Origin: Thermoplasmata archaeon
Lineage (GTDB): Archaea; Thermoplasmatota; Thermoplasmata; Thermoplasmatales; Thermoplasmataceae
Assembly (NCBI GenBank): GCA_021816385.1
Contig: JAKAYJ010000023.1
Coordinates: 1-11,662, forward strand
Direction: 5' to 3'
Length of the DNA: 11,662 bases
Shown here piece after piece: positions 6,048 through 11,662 of this stretch. The stretch's first letter is position 1, and each line of letters opens with the position of its first letter. The translations under genes and the position numbers were made by a program. The notes under the pieces were generated by a model. The model had not been told where the DNA came from, made no database searches, and saw nothing but the letters and a program-made list of their open reading frames with translations.

Positions 6048-6060
6048 AAATTTTTAAGTG
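6048..6060 (+). terminator. Weak T-rich terminator after the PHS carrier
   Basis: A run of five T residues (6051-6055) follows the stop codon within a few bases. Short T-tracts end archaeal transcription, but this one is minimal. Confidence 0.3.
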
Positions 6061-6123
6061 TTTCCATAACCAAAACACAAAATATAGATGATGCCCCACC
6101 CATTTACTTATGATCTATATATA

Positions 6124-6228
6124 TCAGTCGTATCCGCAGCCGCACTGTATAGCTTCCACTTCTGATTCGTGCCTTCTTCCACAAAGCTGACATATATACT
6201 CATTTCCTTCCTGGATTCTTATCTCCAT
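6124..6228 (-). CDS. Very small zinc-ribbon protein, 34 aa
   Basis: The ORF encodes MEIRIQEGNEYICQLC followed by a short acidic stretch and QCGCGYD. Cys13, Cys16, Cys29 and Cys31 give a C-X2-C-X12-C-X-C zinc knuckle, and His20 could also take part. The frame stays open upstream to 6354. The extra part has no recognisable features, and the TATA-like AATTTATATTG at 6248-6258, about 25 nt before the ATG at 6228, argues for the short form as a leaderless gene. Zinc-binding micro-proteins of this size are common in archaea and usually unannotated. Function is unknown; a nucleic-acid or protein interaction role would be typical. It is convergent with the PHS carrier. Confidence 0.6.
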   Translation of the reverse strand: MEIRIQEGNEYICQLCGRRHESEVEAIQCGCGYD

Positions 6229-6247
6229 AAATGTACAAAACGTCCGA

Positions 6248-6258
6248 CAATATAAATT
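6248..6258 (-). promoter_or_regulatory. TATA-like box for the 34-aa zinc-ribbon gene
   Basis: The minus strand reads AATTTATATTG, centred about 25 nt before the ATG at 6228. It is among the best TATA matches in the window. Confidence 0.5.
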
Positions 6259-6442
6259 TTGCCGTAATGGTACTCGACAAATGACGTGCACATTATTATA
6301 CCTGTACATACCAACTTTGTAAAATATACCCTGTTCGGTTCTCCCCTCATCCAACTGAGCTTCATGTGTCAGACAAAGATGTTCCCGGTAATTTGCAGAA
6401 GGGTGTCAACCTTATAATTTAACAGACAAGAATAAGAGGATT

Positions 6443-6458
6443 TTTATCTTTATTTATC
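6443..6458 (+). promoter_or_regulatory. TATA-like region for the methyltransferase
   Basis: Two overlapping T/A-rich boxes (TTTATC and TTTATTTATC) are centred about 23-30 nt before the ATG at 6475, and no SD is present. A leaderless transcript is likely. Confidence 0.4.
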
Positions 6459-6474
6459 TAACCGATTTTGGTAA

Positions 6475-7395
6475 ATGTCAATGCCTGTTTTGAGTGAAGG
6501 GTCCAAGAATACGGAAAAAAGAGGGCATAGTAGAAAAACTAGAAATAGGATTTTGAAAAGCCCTCCCATTCACCAATCCTCTAGATTTGCCATCAATGAT
6601 CTTGACCCAAAGAAATGGAAGGATTACGGTGACATAATTACAGATAGTCTCTGGATATTCAGGAGAAGAGACAATTCCGGTTCTCACAAGGGAGATTACT
6701 GGGGGAATTTTGTCCCTCAAATACCTCAACAGCTACTTGCAAGATATTCCAGAAGGGACGATTGGGTTCTGGACCCATTCGCTGGTAGCGGAACCACATT
6801 AATAGAATGTTCCAGGCAAGGGAGAAATGCCATCGGTATAGACATCTCAAATGATGCTGTGAGAAACTTCACCTCTTACTTTTATAACCCCTTAAGTAAG
6901 AGTGGTGTTAGAATTGCTTACTTGCAAGGAGACAGCACATCTCTTGACTTTCCAAAGCTTATTTCAGAATACGGAATAAATGCGGTTCAGCTAGTTATTC
7001 TGCATCCTCCGTACTGGGATATCTTGAAATTTACCTCTGAAAAATCTGATCTGTCTAATTCAGATTCACTTGAAACATTTCTTAATAGGCTCACCGAGGT
7101 AGCGAGGAGATGCTCCCTTGTTCTTGAGGAGGGAAGGATGATGGCACTCGTTATTGGGGATAAATACTCAAGAGGCCAGTGGATTCCCCTTGGCTTCTAT
7201 GCAATGAGCAGAATGATTTCACTTGGTTATATTTTGAAGTCCATAGTTGTCAAGAACTTTGAGGAAACCCGGGGAAAAAATCAGCAAAAATCCTTATGGA
7301 GATACCGGGCACTTAAGGGTGGCTATTATATCTTCAAGCATGAGTATATTTTCATTTTCCAAAAAATCCCTTCAGCCCTTAAGAGAATGAAGTAA
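6475..7395 (+). CDS. DNA methyltransferase, N4/N6 amino-methylase family, no visible restriction partner
   Basis: This 306-aa protein is a SAM-dependent DNA amino-methylase. Motif I DPFAGSGTTLIE (100-111) binds SAM, GRNAIGIDIS (116-125) is motif II, and the catalytic motif IV is HPPYW (177-181), a variant of the SPPYW/DPPY tetrad. The C terminus has LWRYRALKGGYYIFKHEYIFIF (275-296; key residues WRYRAL and HEY), which I recall from a widespread family of orphan methylases. The VPQIPQQLL segment before motif I resembles motif X. The order X-I-IV-VIII differs from the usual beta class (IV-VIII-X-I). Residues 1-35 are basic and probably disordered. The target sequence cannot be read. No restriction endonuclease gene is adjacent, so epigenetic regulation, host marking or anti-restriction are more likely roles than a restriction pair. 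A second ATG at 6481 is possible. Confidence 0.87.
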   Translation: MSMPVLSEGSKNTEKRGHSRKTRNRILKSPPIHQSSRFAINDLDPKKWKDYGDIITDSLWIFRRRDNSGSHKGDYWGNFVPQIPQQLLARYSRRDDWVLDPFAGSGTTLIECSRQGRNAIGIDISNDAVRNFTSYFYNPLSKSGVRIAYLQGDSTSLDFPKLISEYGINAVQLVILHPPYWDILKFTSEKSDLSNSDSLETFLNRLTEVARRCSLVLEEGRMMALVIGDKYSRGQWIPLGFYAMSRMISLGYILKSIVVKNFEETRGKNQQKSLWRYRALKGGYYIFKHEYIFIFQKIPSALKRMK

Positions 7396-7601
7396 TATCA
7401 TAGGTTGCGACCGATATTTTCCAATATATCTGATATTTAACCAGGGATACTGTTTCTGAACTTCTCAGATTAATCCGGTTGAGGCACACCTTTACCAGAT
7501 GCAAATACGCATGTATACGGATCGTTGAATAATCGAAATAGTCATCCGGGAAATTGACATAAAAGACAATATCCTTTCAAAAATGAAACATTTTTTAACA
7601 A

Positions 7602-7611
7602 TGTATAAAAA
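7602..7611 (+). promoter_or_regulatory. TATA-like box in the 7.4-7.8 kb gap
   Basis: GTATAAAAAG is a good archaeal TATA match. Transcription would start near 7630 and give the membrane-protein gene at 7799 a leader of about 170 nt, unusually long for this genome, or it would make a separate RNA. Confidence 0.35.
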
Positions 7612-7785
7612 GCAATATTATGTAATTCACGCAAAGTTTACTCTGCCAATAAGTATACTGGAATGAGGTGAGATCGTGTTCTAAGGTACTTTAAGAACAA
7701 AATTTTACGGTCATTTACGCCAATTATTCCCATGTGAAGGTACATATAGCGGAACCAATTATACAGTATGAGGGGTTTTGAAGAA

Positions 7786-7792
7786 GAGGTGA
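7786..7792 (+). promoter_or_regulatory. Shine-Dalgarno sequence that decides a TTG start
   Basis: GAGGTGA lies 6 nt before TTG at 7799. It is the best ribosome site near this ORF and supports the TTG start. Confidence 0.6.
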
Positions 7793-7798
7793 TTTTGT

Positions 7799-8176
7799 TT
7801 GGACTTGTATAAAGCTAACAGCCTGAGGGAAAGAAAACTAAAGACTTACTTAACCATATTTTTCCCTGTCTTCTTCATTGCTCTTTCGGCAACATTCGTG
7901 ATTTGGTATGAAAGTTACGTCAATGGAAACGCGGGAGAAATTAATGGCCTTTTCATCATTGTGGTTGGCATTATGGTTGGGATTTTATTAATCCCTCCAT
8001 TCTTTGCACTTTCTAAATCTAGGATGCCGAGATGGACAATGATGCCGATTATCATAAGTTTATTCGCGCTATGGGAGATTGCATTCGACCTGTTTGCTCT
8101 AATGTTCTTCCCCATACTTATAGATATTTTAATACTCGATTACGTAAGCTCAAAATCCGTTGCGTCAAATATTTGA
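7799..8176 (+). CDS. Small membrane protein of unknown function, 125 aa
   Basis: I do not recognise this protein. A basic, helix-forming N terminus (YKANSLRERKLK, residues 4-15) is followed by hydrophobic segments at about 17-37 and 50-71. A long hydrophobic stretch from about 80 to 114 could be one or two further helices. A short basic linker (LSKSRMPRW, 71-79) separates the second and third segments. The positive residues at the N terminus and in this linker predict that both face the cytoplasm. The start is TTG at 7799, chosen because GAGGTGA lies 6 nt upstream. The mRNA is therefore leadered, unlike most genes in the window. A T-run begins 5 nt after the stop. The long upstream gap suggests independent transcription. 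Confidence 0.68.
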   Translation: MDLYKANSLRERKLKTYLTIFFPVFFIALSATFVIWYESYVNGNAGEINGLFIIVVGIMVGILLIPPFFALSKSRMPRWTMMPIIISLFALWEIAFDLFALMFFPILIDILILDYVSSKSVASNI

Positions 8177-8180
8177 TAAG

Positions 8181-8185
8181 TTTTT
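8181..8185 (+). terminator. T-run after the 125-aa membrane protein
   Basis: Five T residues begin 5 nt after the stop codon. This is a minimal archaeal terminator. The following 220 nt up to psmA hold no gene that I can support. Confidence 0.3.
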
Positions 8186-8407
8186 CAATGAGAATCCAAA
8201 AAATTCCAGTATTTATTTTGAACCAAAAGGAATATCCATTCCCCGGTCCGTTTAAGGGCAAAATTGCAGTACTAATTCACCTGAAGCTTATTTGACAGAA
8301 TTAATAGTAATTTCTAAAGGATATAAAGGAAATGTAGATCTTCAATGGCTTGAAATTTCAAAACAGTGATCCCGTATTAAGGTGCAAACATCAAAATGAA
8401 TTAAATT

Positions 8408-9109
8408 TTAAAGAAGTTTTGCAACTTCTTCTTTTGTGTAAATGTAGAATCTCTTGTCTGCACTTATGGATGCTATTTCAGGAGCTCTTGGCCCTGCCTC
8501 CTCCTCCACCGATGTTTTAAGGGCTGCGAGTCCAAGTTTTATGGCGTCCATATCACTGAGGTCCTCCTTGTATTCCTTTTCAAGGTACGAAAGAACCTGT
8601 TCCTTTCCCGCACCGATTGCAGCAGCCTTGTATTCGTTTATTGTCCCGGCGGGATCGCAGTCGAACAGTCTGGGACCAATCTTATCAATACCGGCGAATA
8701 TCATGGAAACACCATACGGTCTTACGCCACCGTATTGAGTGTATTGCTGCATCTGGTCCGCCACCTTCTTGACAAGATTCTCCATGTTTATCAGGGCACC
8801 ATATGTTACCTTTTCCTGCTGTGCAGCAATTCTTGAGAAGTCTATGAGCACCCTTGCATCTGCAACAAGACCTGAAGTTACAGCGGCAACGTAATCATCT
8901 ATGAGTTGTATCTTCTCAAGGGAATTCTGCTCTACCAGTCTGCTTCTGACCTTCTTGTCTGAAATCAGCACCACTCCATCCCTGAATTTTATTCCAATAG
9001 CCGTTGAGCCTTTTTTCACCGCTTCTCTGGCGTATTCAACCTGAAATAACCTTCCATCCGGCGAAAAAACCGTAATCGCCCTGTCATAAGCCATCTGGCC
9101 CTGTTGCAT
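8408..9109 (-). CDS. psmA: Proteasome alpha subunit
   Basis: This 233-aa protein forms the outer heptameric rings of the 20S proteasome and gates substrate entry to the cytoplasmic degradation chamber. The N terminus [20 protein letters not shown] is, as far as I recall, identical to Thermoplasma acidophilum alpha and the total length is the same. Tyr8-Asp9-Arg10 is the gate YDR motif. QVEYA (23-27) is the alpha-subunit signature. Lys66 (QNSLEK) corresponds to the pocket lysine that binds the HbYX tail of activating ATPases such as [12 protein letters not shown] and FDCDPAGT are further conserved segments. No catalytic threonine is expected, since that belongs to the beta subunit, which is not in the window. 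GGTGA lies 5 nt before the ATG. The gene is divergent from the TatD-like gene. Confidence 0.99.
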   Translation of the reverse strand: MQQGQMAYDRAITVFSPDGRLFQVEYAREAVKKGSTAIGIKFRDGVVLISDKKVRSRLVEQNSLEKIQLIDDYVAAVTSGLVADARVLIDFSRIAAQQEKVTYGALINMENLVKKVADQMQQYTQYGGVRPYGVSMIFAGIDKIGPRLFDCDPAGTINEYKAAAIGAGKEQVLSYLEKEYKEDLSDMDAIKLGLAALKTSVEEEAGPRAPEIASISADKRFYIYTKEEVAKLL

Positions 9110-9114
9110 TTAAT

Positions 9115-9119
9115 TCACC
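9115..9119 (-). promoter_or_regulatory. Shine-Dalgarno sequence of psmA
   Basis: The minus strand reads GGTGA, 5 nt before the ATG at 9109. It gives psmA a leadered start, while most genes here look leaderless. Confidence 0.55.
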
Positions 9120-9140
9120 ACTCACCCTATCCAAGATACG

Positions 9141-9150
9141 TAATAAAGCT
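9141..9150 (-). promoter_or_regulatory. TATA-like box for psmA
   Basis: The minus strand reads AGCTTTATTA, centred about 36 nt before the ATG. RNA would start near 9118-9120, leaving a short leader that just includes the SD. Confidence 0.4.
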
Positions 9151-9204
9151 TTTCTAAGCCAGTAAGTGATATTGGTCTGCTGAACTTTAACCTGGAATGC
9201 AGCA

Positions 9205-9220
9205 TCTTGATCATGATCAA
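9205..9220. promoter_or_regulatory. Candidate operator, copy 2 of the shared palindrome
   Basis: TTGATCATGATCAA at 9207-9220 is a perfect 14-bp palindrome. With two flanking bases it matches 15 of 16 positions of the site at 2321-2336. It lies just upstream of the TATA box of the TatD-like gene, at the BRE position, in the region shared with psmA. Confidence 0.45.
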
Positions 9221-9224
9221 TGCA

Positions 9225-9236
9225 AGTTTAGATATA
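9225..9236 (+). promoter_or_regulatory. TATA-like box for the TatD-like gene
   Basis: AGTTTAGATATA is centred about 26 nt before the ATG at 9256 with no SD in between, consistent with a leaderless mRNA. Confidence 0.45.
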
Positions 9237-9255
9237 CCAAGGTTCTTTTTCAATT

Positions 9256-10098
9256 ATGGACCAAAGAACTGCATGGCAGGTAATATTTGATGCTCATTTT
9301 CACCTCAGGGAACATGAAGCGTATGATGATTCCGTTGGTATCTTCACAGCTTCCGGAGGAAACTCATTTAACCTCGTAAATCTTCCAGATTATTCTCTCC
9401 CTCATTCAAATTATTATGAAACTCTCTATGAAAGAACCGTCAGAACAGCAGATATGGTAAGGAAAGAATACAAGGTGCATGTCATAGTTTCGCTTGGGCC
9501 TTATCCTCTCGATTATCAATTCTTTCTTAAAAATAAAGAGGACCCGGTTTCGTCAATTCTACATGGACTCGAACTTGCTGGAAGATTTATAAGCAGCGGA
9601 CGTGCCTCCGGCATAGGGGAGATTGGTAGGGCACATTTCGCAACCGATACAGATATGACAGAGTTCTCAAACCGTTTTATGGAAGAATCTTTTGAGAAAG
9701 CGAAAGACCTTGACTGTTTTGTCATGCTTCATACAGAGGACTTGACACCGGAGACGATTATGCAGATTGAAAGGATGGCAGATAGATGTGGCCTGCTCCC
9801 AAAGAGGGTTATAAAGCACCATGCCACTTCTCAGGTTCTTGACGTTTCTCAGGTGACAAAATCTTTCCCTGCCACAAAAAAGAACGCCAGAATGCTATCT
9901 CTTTCCAGAGCGAAAGGCATGCTGGAAACAGATTTTATAGATGATCCTGTGAACAAGCAGAAATTCCTTCCCCCTGATTCTGTTCCAAGAAGGGCGCTGA
10001 TGATAAGGCAGAATTTCGATGATTCCGACGATATTCTTTACAAAATATTTCAGCAAATACCTTTCGACTCATTCCAGGATGACTTTTTTCTGCAATAA
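9256..10098 (+). CDS. TatD-like metal-dependent hydrolase
   Basis: This 280-aa protein has the metal-ligand pattern of the TatD/amidohydrolase TIM-barrel superfamily: DAHFH (His14, His16), GEIGR (Glu122), LHTED (His159), IKHHA (His188 or His189) and ETDFIDDP (Asp226). Two divalent metal ions would sit at the barrel mouth. TatD proteins are metal-dependent nucleases or phosphoesterases in bacteria and eukaryotes. The archaeal branch is mostly uncharacterised, so nuclease activity is only a suggestion. The C terminus is unusually aromatic and acidic (IPFDSFQDDFFLQ). The gene is followed after 33 nt by the GINS gene on the same strand, which hints at a link to DNA metabolism, but the GINS gene has its own TATA-like box. 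It is divergent from psmA. Confidence 0.85.
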   Translation: MDQRTAWQVIFDAHFHLREHEAYDDSVGIFTASGGNSFNLVNLPDYSLPHSNYYETLYERTVRTADMVRKEYKVHVIVSLGPYPLDYQFFLKNKEDPVSSILHGLELAGRFISSGRASGIGEIGRAHFATDTDMTEFSNRFMEESFEKAKDLDCFVMLHTEDLTPETIMQIERMADRCGLLPKRVIKHHATSQVLDVSQVTKSFPATKKNARMLSLSRAKGMLETDFIDDPVNKQKFLPPDSVPRRALMIRQNFDDSDDILYKIFQQIPFDSFQDDFFLQ

Positions 10099-10101
10099 TA
10101 G

Positions 10102-10111
10102 TTTTAATAAG
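10102..10111 (+). promoter_or_regulatory. TATA-like box for the GINS gene
   Basis: TTTTAATAAG is centred about 26 nt before the GTG at 10132. It supports a leaderless GTG start and transcription independent of the TatD-like gene. Confidence 0.5.
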
Positions 10112-10131
10112 TAAATCTGGCATAACGTTTT

Positions 10132-10746
10132 GTGACACTCTCTCAGCAGCAGATTGACCAGATTTATGCGGATCTACAGGCTGCCATAAGAGTGGAGAGA
10201 AATTCCAAAAAAGCCAGAAAGATTGAGCCTGACTTCTACAGAAAGGTTGTGGAGGCCATTGATTCCATGAATCAGGAGGCTGATTCGCTAATCAGAAGCA
10301 ACATCGACAGATATCTGAGGATAAAGGAAAGGGTCAGACAACTTGAAAGTGATTTTCGGACATTCTACATACTCAGGTTCGGTAAGATTGTGAAGCTTTC
10401 CCTTTACGAGGTTGAAACAGATGACCTCAGCTCCCTTATTCCCCTTGAGAGGGATTTCCTTATGACTGTTCATAACATGGTAAACGAAAACTTCGATCAC
10501 CTTCTTGGAAGAAGAAAGGAGGAAATTCCAAAAGAAAAGGTTGAAACAAACGCTTCAGAAACAGCACTTCCAAAAACAAAGGTCGCACAGTCGGATGATG
10601 TTCTGGTGAGGATACTTATGGATCATCCCCCAATAGCACAAAATGATAAGAATTACGTTTTAAGAAAGAATGACATTGTATACCTTTCCAGAAAATTTGC
10701 AGATCTTCTCATAAAGAGAAAATCGGCTGTGGAGATAGTGCAGTAA
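10132..10746 (+). CDS. GINS replication complex subunit, Gins51 type
   Basis: This 204-aa protein has the Gins51 (Sld5/Psf1-like) layout. A helical A domain (about 1-127) includes RFGKIVKLSLYE (82-93) and LIPLERDFL (102-110). A charged linker (about 128-153) leads to a small beta-rich B domain, VLVRILMDHPPIA (157-169) and YVLRKNDIVYLSRKFADLLI (175-194). GINS bridges the MCM helicase and GAN/RecJ-like partners in the archaeal replication fork (CMG). Many archaea have Gins51 and Gins23, whereas Thermoplasma is reported to use a Gins51 homotetramer, which would fit if no Gins23 gene exists in this genome. The start is GTG with a TATA-like box about 26 nt upstream and no SD. It follows the TatD-like gene by 33 nt. 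Confidence 0.92.
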   Translation: MTLSQQQIDQIYADLQAAIRVERNSKKARKIEPDFYRKVVEAIDSMNQEADSLIRSNIDRYLRIKERVRQLESDFRTFYILRFGKIVKLSLYEVETDDLSSLIPLERDFLMTVHNMVNENFDHLLGRRKEEIPKEKVETNASETALPKTKVAQSDDVLVRILMDHPPIAQNDKNYVLRKNDIVYLSRKFADLLIKRKSAVEIVQ

Positions 10747-10758
10747 CTATGAAAAAAA

Positions 10759-10771
10759 TTTTCTTATTTTT
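10759..10771 (+). terminator. T-rich terminator after the GINS gene
   Basis: The tract TTTTCTTATTTTT begins 13 nt after the stop. It could end the GINS transcript, but it also overlaps the zone where a TATA-like element for the next gene would lie. Confidence 0.35.
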
Positions 10772-10788
10772 AAGAGATTTGAAGAAAT

Positions 10789-10793
10789 GAGGT
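10789..10793 (+). promoter_or_regulatory. Shine-Dalgarno sequence of the GNAT gene
   Basis: GAGGT ends 3 nt before the ATG at 10797. The spacing is short but no better start is nearby. Confidence 0.4.
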
Positions 10794-10796
10794 AAG

Positions 10797-11662
10797 ATGT
10801 CGCAGGCTAAACTTGACTGGTGGCATATTCTGTCCCCTTATGCTGATTATATCAGGACGAAAACTGGCCTGAGTGATCCATTGAAGAGCCTTGGGAGAAT
10901 AATAGATTACCTTGAGCAGGGGAAGATACCGTACAGATGTATACAGTCCAGCGGGAAAGTCGTGGCTTATGCAATACTTGCCGATTCTAGCGTCACCGCT
11001 GGAAGGATGGTGGGAAATATTGGCTTTGTGTCAGGAGACGAATACAGAAAAGAGAGATTTAGGCTGCTTCTTTCCTGGCTTGTGGATTTCTCTTCAAAGA
11101 AGGGAAAAAAGTTGTACATCGATGAACCATTCAATGTGCCGGAGAAGAATACAATTGACCTTATGAGGGAAGCTGGATTTGAAAAGATGGAGAGATTTAA
11201 AATGGAGGCCCCACTGGCTCCTTTTTCGCTTCAACCCGATCAGAAGGGAATTACATTCACAACAGTTGATTATGAAGATTCTAAAAAGTTGGCGGAATAT
11301 GAATATTCTGCATTCATTAACTCACCGGATTCCGTTCTGTTTCCCGAAACGCCCGAGGAAAGGTTTATGTTCTTCACGGAATCATTAACTTCCGGTAGTT
11401 ATGGAAGCCTAGTGAAAAGTGCGTCATTTATGGCGTTCATTGGCCCAGAAGTTGCCGGCGCTGTAATATCCATGGATACTGGAACAGAGGAAAAAAATAA
11501 AACTGCGCTGATCAGGACACTCTTTGTTCTTCCTTCGTTCAGGAAAAATGGTATTGGTAAACTTCTCCTTCTGAAGGCTATGGAAGCACTGGCACTTAAA
11601 TCCTATGGAAAGGTATGGCTACAGGTAAATTCACGCAGCCTTTCCGCCACATCACTTTATGA
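10797..11662 (+). CDS. Tandem GNAT-family acetyltransferase, 3' end outside the window
   Basis: The frame is open from ATG 10797 to the last base, 288 complete codons plus two bases. The C-terminal half has the acetyl-CoA binding motif A, IRTLFVLPSFRKNGIGKLLL (239-258), with Arg249-x-x-Gly252-x-Gly254, and VNSRSLSATSLY (277-288), which resembles motif B just before the family's final GF segment. The N-terminal half ends with NVPEKNTIDLMREAGFEKMERF (113-134; key residues N, N, GF), which looks like the end of another GNAT fold. A two-domain protein with a degenerate first copy is therefore likely. The substrate is unknown: it could acetylate a small amine or a protein N terminus or lysine. About 20-40 residues are probably missing. 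It lies 50 nt after the GINS gene. Confidence 0.85.
   Translation, partial: MSQAKLDWWHILSPYADYIRTKTGLSDPLKSLGRIIDYLEQGKIPYRCIQSSGKVVAYAILADSSVTAGRMVGNIGFVSGDEYRKERFRLLLSWLVDFSSKKGKKLYIDEPFNVPEKNTIDLMREAGFEKMERFKMEAPLAPFSLQPDQKGITFTTVDYEDSKKLAEYEYSAFINSPDSVLFPETPEERFMFFTESLTSGSYGSLVKSASFMAFIGPEVAGAVISMDTGTEEKNKTALIRTLFVLPSFRKNGIGKLLLLKAMEALALKSYGKVWLQVNSRSLSATSLY

Larger units (their letters stand above)
7396..7798. other. Intergenic stretch of about 400 nt without a convincing gene
   Basis: No protein or stable RNA gene is recognised. There is a TATA-like GTATAAAAAG at about 7602-7611, a strong SD-like GAGGTGA at 7666-7671 followed by GTG-TTC-TAA (a two-codon ORF), a weak dyad GTTCT...AGAAC (7677-7697), and the SD of the next gene. 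A 27-codon ORF at 7583-7666 has no SD and contains the TATA-like box. Confidence 0.4.

Noticed and set aside
6075..6123. C/D box small RNA suggested by GATGATG
   Set aside because: The box C match is incomplete and no CTGA box D is found at the expected distance.
6229..6354. In-frame N-terminal extension of the 34-aa zinc-ribbon protein to 76 aa
   Set aside because: The added residues show no recognisable features, and the best TATA box lies inside the extension, 25 nt before the internal ATG.
7583..7666. 27-codon ORF in the 7.4-7.8 kb gap
   Set aside because: It has no SD or well-placed upstream TATA box, no motif, and contains the best TATA-like element of the region.
10060..10098. PCNA-binding (PIP) motif at the C terminus of the TatD-like protein
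   Set aside because: The tail IPFDSFQDDFFLQ is aromatic, but the spacing does not match Q-x-x-hydrophobic-x-x-aromatic-aromatic.

Overview
The window looks like chromosomal DNA of a Thermoplasmatales archaeon (Thermoplasma, Ferroplasma or Cuniculiplasma type). The strongest marker is the proteasome alpha subunit, whose N-terminal residues match, from memory, the Thermoplasma acidophilum protein. Other archaeal markers are an isopentenyl phosphate kinase with Thermoplasma-like length and catalytic histidine, a one-domain ZPR1 protein, a Gins51-type GINS subunit, a tRNA-Ala gene without encoded CCA, and moderate AT-richness. Many genes have a TATA-like box 23-28 nt before the start codon and no Shine-Dalgarno (SD) sequence, the pattern expected of leaderless archaeal mRNAs. 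The genus cannot be fixed from sequence reading alone.

Layout. 46-117: tRNA-Ala(UGC), minus strand, divergent from isopentenyl phosphate kinase (218-952). 1074-1607: ZPR1 zinc-finger protein, converging on two minus-strand genes, a 69-aa unknown (1611-1820) and a four-helix membrane protein (1856-2320). 2321-2713: gene-poor stretch with several small dyads, followed by a 65-aa zinc-ribbon protein (2714-2911). 2934-4373 and 4578-6047: two divergent major-facilitator transporters, a DHA2-type drug exporter (minus) and a phosphate:H+ symporter-type carrier (plus), around a very AT-rich intergenic region with two perfect dyads. 6124-6228: a 34-aa zinc-ribbon protein. 6475-7395: a solitary DNA methyltransferase. 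7396-7798: no gene seen. 7799-8176: a small membrane protein. 8408-9109: psmA (minus), divergent from a plus-strand group of a TatD-like metal hydrolase (9256-10098), GINS (10132-10746) and a tandem-GNAT acetyltransferase (10797 to the window end, cut off).

How the genes fit together. This is mostly a housekeeping segment: lipid precursor synthesis, a translation-factor-related ZPR1, protein degradation and replication-fork assembly, with a small accessory block of two transporters and an orphan methylase. No mobile element, CRISPR array, toxin-antitoxin pair or complete defence system was found. The observations most worth checking are regulatory: a nearly identical 16-bp palindrome before two unrelated genes, a dyad covering the TATA box of the phosphate-type carrier, a short ORF overlapping the drug-exporter start, and two very small zinc-ribbon genes that automated annotation could miss.
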